Assembly (NCBI GenBank): GCA_019120475.1
Contig: DWVA01000259.1
Span: forward strand, 1-7,861
Length of the DNA stretch: 7,861 nucleotides
Direction: 5' to 3'
Source of the DNA: Candidatus Blautia intestinipullorum
GTDB lineage: Bacteria; Bacillota; Clostridia; Lachnospirales; Lachnospiraceae
In this document: positions 1-5,512 of the stretch, in pieces
Layout of the letters: each line of letters starts with the position of its first letter
Numbering within the stretch: position 1 is the first letter of the stretch
The notes under the pieces: generated by a model
Seen by the model: the letters and a program-made list of their open reading frames with translations, nothing else
What the model was told of the DNA's origin: nothing
Databases searched by the model: none
Made by a program: the position numbers and the translations under genes

Positions 1-800
1 TCCGGCGGACAGGTGCAGGGATTTTCGTTTTTGCGGAAAATCGTCTTTACGATTCTGTCCTCCAGAGAGTGAAAGGTGATCACGCAGATACGTCCTCCGT
101 CTCCCAGAATATCGATCATCCCGTCCAGGGAATCTCTCAGTACGTCAAGCTCACGGTTCAGTTCGATCCGGACAGCCTGAAAAGTTCTCTTGGCGGGATG
201 GCCTCCCGCTGCCTGTATCTTCATAGGTATAGCGCGGCGGATGATCTCCGTCAGCTCCCCTGTGGTGCGGATCGGAGCTTCCTGTCTTGCCGCCGCGATA
301 TGTTTGGCAATATTTTTTGCGAATTTATCTTCTCCGTAATCACGTATGATCCGGTACAGTTCTTTTTCATCGTAGCCGTTGATGATATCCGCCGCCGTCC
401 GGCTCTGTCTCTGATCCATCCGCATGTCCAAAGGCGCGTCCGTCCTGTAGGTAAAACCGCGCTCCTCGTTGTCAAGCTGATACGAAGAAACTCCAAGATC
501 CAGCAGAATACCGTCCACCCGGTCAATCCCAAGGCGTTTCAGTTCACTTACCATGTAACAATAATTGCTGCGAATGATCGTCACCCGGTCACCATAGCCA
601 GCCAACCTTTCACTCGCAGCAACTATTGCATCTTGGTCCTGATCTATGCCAATAAATCTCCCCTTGGCAGAAAGTCTTTTGCATACCTCAGCGGCATGCC
701 CTGCACCTCCCAGAGTTCCATCCACGTAGATCCCGTCGGGTTTTACCCTTAAACCCTCAATGGTTTCTTCCAGTAATACAGATTTGTGTTTAAATTCCAT
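1..800 (-). CDS. rsmH: 16S rRNA (cytosine(1402)-N(4))-methyltransferase RsmH (MraW), C-terminus cut by window edge
   Basis: I translated this frame by hand; it is open from an ATG at 800-798 to position 1, giving 266 residues. RsmH uses S-adenosylmethionine to methylate N4 of C1402 in the 16S rRNA decoding centre. Visible family motifs are the SAM-binding loop DGTLGGAGH (27-35), GILLDLGVSS (97-106), RGFTYRTDAPLDMRMD (114-129), TFQAVRIELN (206-215), FHSLEDRIVK (243-252) and the CTCPP motif (262-266) at the edge. The family is about 310 residues, so roughly 45 are missing off the left edge. The start is supported by an AGGAG ribosome binding site at 807-811, six bases upstream. It lies 36 bp after mraZ with no promoter or terminator between, which is the normal mraZ-rsmH head of the dcw cluster. 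ftsL and a PBP gene would be expected just beyond the window (inference). Confidence 0.97.
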   Translation of the reverse strand, partial: MEFKHKSVLLEETIEGLRVKPDGIYVDGTLGGAGHAAEVCKRLSAKGRFIGIDQDQDAIVAASERLAGYGDRVTIIRSNYCYMVSELKRLGIDRVDGILLDLGVSSYQLDNEERGFTYRTDAPLDMRMDQRQSRTAADIINGYDEKELYRIIRDYGEDKFAKNIAKHIAAARQEAPIRTTGELTEIIRRAIPMKIQAAGGHPAKRTFQAVRIELNRELDVLRDSLDGMIDILGDGGRICVITFHSLEDRIVKTIFRKNENPCTCPP

Positions 801-836
801 ATCCGTCTCCTGTTGGATTTCCTTCCAGCGTAACTC

Positions 837-1268
837 TCAGATGATGATACCCATTTCCTGCATTCCCTCTGCAATACTGTCCATATCATCATAATTGCAG
901 TTCTCGCTCCACTTTTCTTTGCTCCAGACCTCAATCCTATTGAGATTTCCGGTCAGAACCACATCCTTTTCCAGGCCAGCAAATTCTCTCAGTGTCTGAG
1001 GCACGAGAATTCTCCCCTGCTTGTCCAGTTCACAGGTCGTAGCTCCGGCAACAAAAAAACGTGAGAAGGTTCTTGCGTTTTTATTTGTAAGTGGTAAGGC
1101 TCTGAGTTTTTCTTCAAAGGCTTCCCATTCATTCATAGGATAGATAGAAAGACAACCATCCAGTCCCTTAGTCAGAACGAACTCTTCTCCCAATTGTTCT
1201 CTGAACTTGGAAGGAATGATCAGACGCCCCTTCGCGTCGATCGTGTGATTGTATTCTCCCATGAACAT
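837..1268 (-). CDS. mraZ: Transcriptional regulator MraZ
   Basis: The product is a 143-residue SpoVT/AbrB-fold DNA-binding protein that represses its own dcw operon by binding tandem repeats upstream of mraZ. The two signature half-domains are visible: MGEYNHTIDAKGR (3-15) and LDKQGRILVP (81-90), each carrying the D-x-K/Q-G-R motif. The length matches the family (about 142-145). I choose the ATG at 1268 rather than the in-frame GTG at 1277: the ATG gives the usual MFMGEY start and is preceded by AGGTGAG (1273-1279) four bases away, whereas the GTG lies inside that ribosome binding site. Regulation is well supported by a promoter (1392-1420) and three exact repeats (1357-1383) just downstream, so negative autoregulation is the expected mode. 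The protein ends in Ile-Ile-Ile, which is slightly unusual but not alarming. Confidence 0.97.
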   Translation of the reverse strand: MFMGEYNHTIDAKGRLIIPSKFREQLGEEFVLTKGLDGCLSIYPMNEWEAFEEKLRALPLTNKNARTFSRFFVAGATTCELDKQGRILVPQTLREFAGLEKDVVLTGNLNRIEVWSKEKWSENCNYDDMDSIAEGMQEMGIII

Positions 1269-1283
1269 GTTACTCACCTACTC

Positions 1284-1314
1284 TCGCAAAGTGCGATTCT
1301 CCCCTTCGCACTTT
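1284..1314 (-). promoter_or_regulatory. Inverted-repeat hairpin(s) in the mraZ 5' leader
   Basis: Read on the minus strand, AAAGTGCGA (1314-1306) is the exact reverse complement of TCGCACTTT (1296-1288), separated by nine bases (AGGGGAGAA). A second, shorter hairpin, TCGCA-CTT-TGCGA (1296-1284), reuses the 3' arm, so the two structures cannot form together. The structure ends five to nine bases before the AGGTGAG ribosome binding site of mraZ. There is no following T run, so it is not an ordinary terminator. A role in mRNA stability or in controlling mraZ translation is inference; the inverted repeat could also be a DNA-binding site. Confidence 0.5.
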
Positions 1315-1356
1315 CCGGCGGAGATGGATTGTGTTTCCACATTCCCTCCATTCACC

Positions 1357-1383
1357 ACCACTTTTCACCACTTTCTACCACTT
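1357..1383 (-). promoter_or_regulatory. MraZ operator: three AAGTGGT direct repeats at 10-bp pitch
   Basis: On the minus strand AAGTGGT occurs exactly at 1383-1377, 1373-1367 and 1363-1357, i.e. one helical turn apart. A degenerate fourth unit (GAATGGA, 1353-1347) follows in register, and a GTGG at 1340-1337 is close to register. MraZ is known to bind tandem TGGG/GTGG-type boxes spaced about 10 bp upstream of mraZ, so the sequence and position fit. The boxes begin about three bases after the predicted transcription start, so bound MraZ should block initiation or promoter escape. Confidence 0.87.
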
Positions 1384-1391
1384 ATGAACTC

Positions 1392-1420
1392 ATTCTACCC
1401 CATTTATGTTGAAATTACAA
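1392..1420 (-). promoter_or_regulatory. Sigma-A-type promoter of the mraZ-rsmH (dcw) operon
   Basis: On the minus strand a -35 box TTGTAA (1420-1415) and a -10 box TAGAAT (1397-1392) are separated by exactly 17 bases. A run of seven A (1440-1434) lies about 13 bases upstream of the -35 box and could act as an UP element. The predicted start is near 1385, giving a leader of about 117 bases that contains the MraZ boxes and the hairpin. It is the only convincing promoter I see between the lgt terminator and mraZ. Confidence 0.75.
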
Positions 1421-1487
1421 GTAGGAATCTCAGTTTTTTTCGGATCGTCCGGCGGACTTCCGCTGTTTTCATATGTTCCGCAGATAC

Positions 1488-1518
1488 AGAAAGGCCCTCT
1501 GTTTCCAGAGAGCCTTCT
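1488..1518 (-). terminator. Rho-independent terminator after lgt
   Basis: On the minus strand the arms 1518-1506 and 1501-1488 form a stem of about 12 bp (two G-T wobbles) closed by a GAAA tetraloop (1505-1502). The stem runs into TTTCTGTATC, a modest T-rich tail. It lies about 35 bases after the lgt stop and before the mraZ promoter, so it separates the two units. Read on the plus strand the hairpin is followed by a better T run (TTCTGTTTTATT), but no plus-strand gene approaches it. Confidence 0.8.
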
Positions 1519-1552
1519 GTTTTATTCAAACTGTATTTGATTCATCATCTCG

Positions 1553-2908
1553 TCAAGCTGTCGGCTGACCTTCAGACACTTTCCCAGATTCCGGCGTTTC
1601 CCCGCCATCCGGTTCAGCTTCTTCCGTGTTCTCTCGATCCTGTGGTACAGATGCTGTTTCTTCTTCTGTTTCCACCATGCGGTCTTCTGTATCCGGCAGG
1701 CGGTCCTCCGTATCTTTCCCGGCATCTCCGCCATTTTCAGAAACTTCTTCATTGGTTTCCGCAGCCTCTTTATTTTCCTCTGAAGGCTGATGGTGTTCCT
1801 GCGGATTTTCTGCATCCGCAGACTGGTTTTCTTCACCGCCTCCGGAATTCTCTCCTGCATTTTCCGGAGATTCTTCCTGATCTTTCTCAGGTTCTGCAGC
1901 CTCTCCGGCATTTTTTGTATCTTCCGCCGTGTTGTCCGTGTCCCAGAATTCTCCGGCCACATTTTCATAACCCTGCATATCGTTATAATTAAGGGTTGCT
2001 TTTTCTTCTGCCGCATACCGCTCCTCTCTCCTGCGTCTCCGCCCTGCTTCACGCTTTTTCCATAAGACCCTGCGCACCGTTGCCGATACTCCGCAGATAA
2101 GGAACAAAAGCGCACATACCGGCAGAAACACCGGAAAATCTGTTCCGGGAATTTTCAGGGCGTCCGTACGCAGCCACTCGATTCCAGCTCCGCCAAGGCC
2201 GAGACCTGCAAGATATCTCAGGAAAACTTCTCCCTGATAGGTCTTTCTCCTGGTATAGACCAAAAGCACCAAAAACAAAAGCAGGCACCAAAGGCTTTCA
2301 TAAAGGAACAGCGGGTGCACCTGGATATAGGAAACATCCCCTACAGTGACCAGATGTTCTTCTATCGTTTCTGTTATCTGGCCGGGGTGGACTATGTCCG
2401 CCGGAATCTGCATGGCAAAAAGGCTGTCCGTATAGCCGCCGAAAGATTCCCTGTTGAAAAAATTCCCCCATACACCTATTATCTGCGTAATAAGAAGTCC
2501 CATACTGGCAGTATCTGCCATTCTCTGAAACGAAACCTTTCTGATCCGGCAGTACAGAGCAGCCAGAAGAGCTCCTCCCAGTATCCCGCCGTACAGAGAC
2601 ATGCCGCCGTTTCTGATATCGCAGATTTCGGCGGCGCTCCGTCCGCTGAAAAGATTCCAGTTGAACAGAACATAAAAAGCCCGGGCTCCGATAACCCCTC
2701 CCAGCATGGCGGGGATCATCATTTCCAGATAGAGATTCTGGTTTTCATTCTGCGCCTTTGCCTGACGCAGTACAAAGATCAGCCCCAGAAGCATTCCTGC
2801 CGCAATAAGCAGTCCATATATCGTGATCTCAAAGCCGAAGATGGAAACTGATCTGCCTACATACCCAAAGTATATCTGTAAATTTGGAAAGCGAATCGAC
2901 ATATCCAT
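1553..2908 (-). CDS. lgt: Prolipoprotein diacylglyceryl transferase Lgt with long acidic C-terminal tail
   Basis: Lgt is an integral membrane enzyme that transfers diacylglyceryl from phosphatidylglycerol to the lipobox cysteine of prolipoproteins. The 451-residue product has an Lgt core at about 1-285 with several membrane segments (about 25-48, 62-82, 105-121, 134-150, 203-219, 230-246, 258-277). Family motifs are the Tyr-Gly pair at 31-32, GGMSLYGG (101-108), GVWGNFFNRESFGG (145-158), HPLFLYES (198-205) and IEWLRTDAL (243-251). Compared with E. coli Lgt, the Asn146, Gly154 and Glu243 equivalents are present (Asn149, Gly157, Glu244), but His103, Arg143 and Arg239 align with Tyr106, Val146 and Gly240. 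A basic stretch (279-297) is followed by about 150 Glu/Asp-rich residues with no recognisable domain; positive-inside topology puts this tail in the cytoplasm. Lgt enzymes are usually about 260-330 residues. AAGGTG (2914-2919) five bases upstream supports the start. It follows ychF by 13 bp. Family assignment is sure; full activity is less so. Confidence 0.93.
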   Translation of the reverse strand: MDMSIRFPNLQIYFGYVGRSVSIFGFEITIYGLLIAAGMLLGLIFVLRQAKAQNENQNLYLEMMIPAMLGGVIGARAFYVLFNWNLFSGRSAAEICDIRNGGMSLYGGILGGALLAALYCRIRKVSFQRMADTASMGLLITQIIGVWGNFFNRESFGGYTDSLFAMQIPADIVHPGQITETIEEHLVTVGDVSYIQVHPLFLYESLWCLLLFLVLLVYTRRKTYQGEVFLRYLAGLGLGGAGIEWLRTDALKIPGTDFPVFLPVCALLFLICGVSATVRRVLWKKREAGRRRRREERYAAEEKATLNYNDMQGYENVAGEFWDTDNTAEDTKNAGEAAEPEKDQEESPENAGENSGGGEENQSADAENPQEHHQPSEENKEAAETNEEVSENGGDAGKDTEDRLPDTEDRMVETEEETASVPQDRENTEEAEPDGGETPESGKVSEGQPTA

Positions 2909-2921
2909 AAAAGCACCTTCA

Positions 2922-4019
2922 TCATACGTTGAAACGGAACAGGATCACATCGCCGTCCTGCACCACATAATCTTTTCCTTCCATCCGTACAAGTCCTTTT
3001 TCTCTTGCTCCTGCGTAGGAACCGCAGTCCAGAAGATCCTGGTAATTCACTACCTCCGCTTTGATGAACCCGCGTTCAAAATCTGTATGGATCTTTCCGG
3101 CAGCCTGGGGCGCTTTTGTTCCGATCTTGATCGTCCATGCCCGGGTTTCGTCCTCGCCTGCGGTAAGGAAGCTCATCAGTCCCAGAAGACGGTAGCTTGC
3201 CCGCACCAGTTTTTCCAGTCCGGATTCCTTCAGTCCCAGATCCTCCAGGAACATCTTTTTCTCATCATCGTCAAGCTCCGAGATTTCTTCCTCGATCTCG
3301 GCACAGATGACAAAGACCTCGCTTTTCTGTTCCGCCGCGTATTCCTTCACCGCCTGCACATGGGGATTGGAAGCTCCATCGTCCGCCAGTTCGTCCTCAG
3401 CAACATTTGCAGCGTAGATCACAGGCTTCCAGGTAAGAAGATTGTAGGTGGACATCCAGCCTTCCTCGTCCTCGTTTTCCAGTTCAAGAGTAATTGCCAT
3501 TTTGCCCTCTTCCAGATGCGCTTTTATCTTCTGAAGAAAATCCAGCTCTTTTGCCGCCTCTTTATCCATCCTGGCCGTTTTCGTCACTTTCGCGATCCTT
3601 CTCTCAAGGATTTCCAGATCTGAGAAGACAAGCTCCAGATTAATGGTTTCTATATCCCGGAGAGGATCGATGCTGCCGTCCACATGGATCACATTCGGAT
3701 CTTCAAAGCAACGGACCACATGTACAATAGCGTCCACCTCTCTGATGTTGGCGAGGAACTGGTTTCCCAGCCCTTCCCCTTTGGACGCGCCCTTTACAAG
3801 ACCGGCAATATCCACGAATTCTATCACTGCCGGAGTTACCTTTTTGGAATGATAAAAATCTCCCAGGAGCTTCAGCCTCTCATCCGGCACTGTAACTACG
3901 CCCACATTGGGATCAATGGTACAGAACGGATAGTTTGCCGACTCGGCGCCTGCCTTTGTCAATGAATTAAACAATGTACTTTTTCCCACGTTTGGAAGTC
4001 CGACGATTCCTAACTTCAT
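2922..4019 (-). CDS. ychF: Redox-regulated ribosome-binding ATPase YchF (Obg family)
   Basis: This 365-residue protein is full length for YchF/OLA1, an Obg-family P-loop NTPase that binds ribosomes and prefers ATP to GTP. The P-loop GLPNVGKST is at 7-15, the G3 motif DIAGLVKGAS at 70-79, and NVAE (205-208) replaces the G4 NKxD, which is the known basis of the ATP preference. His112 fits the position of the catalytic histidine (E. coli His114), and Cys33 in PFCTIDP aligns with the redox-sensing Cys35 of E. coli. A helical region lies around 130-185 and a C-terminal TGS domain around 282-364. The gene ends in tandem stop codons TGA TGA (2924-2919), 13 bp before lgt. It has its own promoter (4096-4124) and a leader of about 70 bases. 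Its ribosome binding site is weak: GGACAGG (4031-4037) lies 11 bases from the ATG. Confidence 0.98.
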   Translation of the reverse strand: MKLGIVGLPNVGKSTLFNSLTKAGAESANYPFCTIDPNVGVVTVPDERLKLLGDFYHSKKVTPAVIEFVDIAGLVKGASKGEGLGNQFLANIREVDAIVHVVRCFEDPNVIHVDGSIDPLRDIETINLELVFSDLEILERRIAKVTKTARMDKEAAKELDFLQKIKAHLEEGKMAITLELENEDEEGWMSTYNLLTWKPVIYAANVAEDELADDGASNPHVQAVKEYAAEQKSEVFVICAEIEEEISELDDDEKKMFLEDLGLKESGLEKLVRASYRLLGLMSFLTAGEDETRAWTIKIGTKAPQAAGKIHTDFERGFIKAEVVNYQDLLDCGSYAGAREKGLVRMEGKDYVVQDGDVILFRFNV

Positions 4020-4037
4020 CTCTATCTTTACCTGTCC

Positions 4038-4064
4038 AGAAAGCCTTGATCTTACGGTCTTTCT
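4038..4064 (-). promoter_or_regulatory. Possible hairpin in the ychF 5' leader
   Basis: On the minus strand AGAAAG-A-CC (4064-4056) can pair with GG-CTTTCT (4045-4038), giving eight base pairs with one bulged A and a 10-base loop. It ends immediately upstream of the GGACAGG (4037-4031) that would serve as ribosome binding site. The stem is moderate and the loop large, so it could be chance; a role in ychF translation is only inference. Confidence 0.3.
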
Positions 4065-4095
4065 GCCTTTCTCTTTATTTTCTCTGTGTCTTTAG

Positions 4096-4124
4096 AGTAT
4101 AGCATAAAGGCTCCGCCTTTTCAA
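4096..4124 (-). promoter_or_regulatory. Sigma-A-type promoter of the ychF-lgt operon
   Basis: On the minus strand TTGAAA (4124-4119) and TATACT (4101-4096) are spaced by 17 bases, and the -10 box is preceded by TGC, an extended -10 element. This is close to consensus and should be strong. The spacer contains a small inverted repeat (AAAGGC-GGA-GCCTTT, 4121-4107). The predicted start is near 4089, about 70 bases before the ychF ATG. It marks the division between the thiN-ending operon and ychF-lgt. Confidence 0.78.
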
Positions 4125-4153
4125 TCGCAACAGGAACGGCCCGCCCTTTTCGC

Positions 4154-4179
4154 AAAAAACTGCCGGAACTTAATCCCGG
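4154..4179 (-). terminator. Possible terminator overlapping the thiN stop codon
   Basis: On the minus strand CCGGGA (4179-4174) pairs with TTCCGG (4168-4163), six base pairs including one G-T wobble, around a five-base loop that contains the TAA stop of thiN. Three bases later comes a run of six T (4159-4154). The stem is short, so termination may be incomplete, but its position before the ychF promoter is what one would expect for the operon end. Confidence 0.42.
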
Positions 4180-4829
4180 GTCATCAGCATCAGGAGAACG
4201 CCTTCGTCAAAAACGATTCCTGCTTTGTCCTCTTTAATTTCATTGCTCACTGTAAGCCCGCAGTCTTCCGGCCGGAGGCAGTAGTTCCGCAGCGGATATT
4301 TAAAACCTGTCAGCGTCAGTCCGCCCACGTTTCCCCCTATGGGAAAGAACGAAACGTAAGAGCCGAACTGGCGCGCCTTTTCCAGAACCGTACCGCTCTT
4401 TACCAGAACCGCATAGTTATTGGGGTCCGCAAGAGCTGTTCTTACTCCTCTTTTCCATCCCAGCAGAAGCAGTTCCAGGTTCGCCAGAAGATGATCGATC
4501 CGGCTTCCTGTGGCTCCAAGAATAACAATATCCTCCGCCCCCCGGTCTATGGCATAATTCAGCGCATGCTGCGTATCTGAATCGTCCTTTTCCGGTTTCA
4601 GTCTGACAATTTCTGTTTCGGACAGGGTATCCAGGTAAACAAGGCCCTGGCCGGAAAGACTGTCAAAATCTCCCACTGCCGCATCCGGCACAAGCCCCGC
4701 CTCCATAAAAAATTCCAGGCCTTTATCTGCGGCGACAGTAAAAAAATTTTCTTCTTTGTATTTTTTCAAAAAATCGAGGGCAAAATCTTTTTGGATATTG
4801 CCCCCGCTTACGATAACTGCTTTTGTCAT
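4170..4829 (-). CDS. thiN: Thiamine diphosphokinase (thiamine pyrophosphokinase)
   Basis: The enzyme transfers pyrophosphate from ATP to thiamine, making the cofactor thiamine diphosphate in the cytoplasm. With the ATG at 4829 the product has 219 residues, typical for the bacterial family. Motifs visible: VSGGNI near the start (7-12), AADKGLEF (34-41), the metal- and ATP-binding GDFDS (53-57), KDDSDT (81-86), GATGSRIDH (105-113), and the C-terminal thiamine-binding domain with GLTLTGFKYPL (170-180) and SNEI (195-198). A GTG at 4841 would add four residues and overlap the rpe stop. I prefer the ATG because GTGAGG (4836-4841) sits six bases before it, while the GTG lacks a ribosome binding site. 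It is the last gene of the kinase-rsgA-rpe-thiN operon, 8 bp after rpe; this order is common in Firmicutes. I see no TPP riboswitch in the flanking sequence. Confidence 0.96.
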   Translation of the reverse strand: MTKAVIVSGGNIQKDFALDFLKKYKEENFFTVAADKGLEFFMEAGLVPDAAVGDFDSLSGQGLVYLDTLSETEIVRLKPEKDDSDTQHALNYAIDRGAEDIVILGATGSRIDHLLANLELLLLGWKRGVRTALADPNNYAVLVKSGTVLEKARQFGSYVSFFPIGGNVGGLTLTGFKYPLRNYCLRPEDCGLTVSNEIKEDKAGIVFDEGVLLMLMTRD

Positions 4830-4837
4830 ATTGTGCC

Positions 4838-5512
4838 TCACTCAAGTGTGTCGATAATGTCCTTCATTTTTCTGTTGATTTTTCTCACATTGCCGGCAAG
4901 ATCCCCGTTGAACACATAGGAACCCGCCACCAGAAGATTTGCTCCGGCCTTTATTACTGTTTCGATAGTGGAATCGTTGATCCCTCCATCTACCTGAATA
5001 TCCACATCCAGTTCCTCTTTCTCGATCAGCTCCCGAAGCTCCTGGATCTTTTCTGTACATTCCTCTATATATTTCTGACCGCCGAATCCCGGCTGCACTG
5101 TCATCACCAGCACCATATCCACATCTTCCAGAAGATGGCTGATATCATTTACCGGAGTAGCCGGCTTGATAGAAACTCCGGCTTTTACCCCTGCGTCATG
5201 GATCTGATCGATAGCGCGCTCCAGGTCCTCGCATGCCTCCGCATGGACTGTAATAGAATCCGCGCCGCAGTCCGCAAAATCCTGGATATAGCGTTCCGGA
5301 GCAGATACCATCAGATGCACGTCAAAAAACATTTTTGATTCTTTTCTGATGGACCGGATCACCGGCATCCCGAAAGAAATGCTCGGAACGAAATCACCGT
5401 CCATTACATCAATATGAAGCCATTCAACACCTTCTTTTTCAAGAATCTTTATCTGCTCCCCAAGGCGGTTAAAATCCGCTGACAAAATTGAGGGACACAA
5501 TTGATATTCCAT
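4838..5512 (-). CDS. rpe: Ribulose-phosphate 3-epimerase
   Basis: Rpe interconverts D-ribulose 5-phosphate and D-xylulose 5-phosphate in the pentose phosphate pathway. The 224-residue product is a complete TIM barrel. The metal ligands and catalytic acids are present: His33 and Asp35 in LHIDVMDGDFVPSISFG (32-48), His66 in FDVHLMV (63-69) and Asp175 in VDGGIN (174-179). The mobile loop MTVQPGFGGQ (137-146) and the phosphate-binding AGSYVF (196-201) are also intact. The ATG at 5512 directly follows the rsgA stop codon with no gap, and a strong AAGGAGA ribosome binding site (5519-5525) lies inside the end of rsgA, six bases upstream. Translation is probably coupled along the operon (inference). 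Nothing unusual is seen in the protein. Confidence 0.98.
   Translation of the reverse strand: MEYQLCPSILSADFNRLGEQIKILEKEGVEWLHIDVMDGDFVPSISFGMPVIRSIRKESKMFFDVHLMVSAPERYIQDFADCGADSITVHAEACEDLERAIDQIHDAGVKAGVSIKPATPVNDISHLLEDVDMVLVMTVQPGFGGQKYIEECTEKIQELRELIEKEELDVDIQVDGGINDSTIETVIKAGANLLVAGSYVFNGDLAGNVRKINRKMKDIIDTLE

Noticed and set aside
69..752. Plus-strand ORF of 227 codons at the left end
   Set aside because: It lies antisense over rsmH, whose minus-strand translation carries all family motifs; the plus-strand product has no recognisable features.
1357..1383. Direct repeats as a CRISPR or simple satellite
   Set aside because: Units are only 10 bp, number three, have no spacers, and sit at the mraZ transcription start, which fits MraZ boxes far better.
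1441..1465. GC-rich imperfect hairpin between the lgt terminator and the mraZ promoter as a second terminator
   Set aside because: On the minus strand it is followed by an A run, not a T run; the stem is broken by an internal loop.
1249..1992. Plus-strand ORF of 247 codons across the mraZ leader and the lgt 3' end
   Set aside because: It reads through the mraZ promoter, operator and the lgt terminator, and its Leu/Pro/His/Phe-rich product is just the complement of the GAA-rich lgt tail.
1522..2115. Lys/Arg-rich 197-codon minus-strand ORF inside lgt, as a separate basic protein
   Set aside because: It is the frame-shifted reading of the Glu-rich tail; the composition follows from GAA/GAG repeats and there is no ribosome binding site or known domain. 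Only its last codons deserve a check, listed as a finding.
2823..3623. Plus-strand ORF of 266 codons
   Set aside because: Antisense to ychF, which is an unambiguous full-length conserved protein.
4020..4169. TPP riboswitch next to thiN
   Set aside because: The region is downstream of thiN, and I find none of the conserved THI-box segments; thiN is expressed within the kinase operon.
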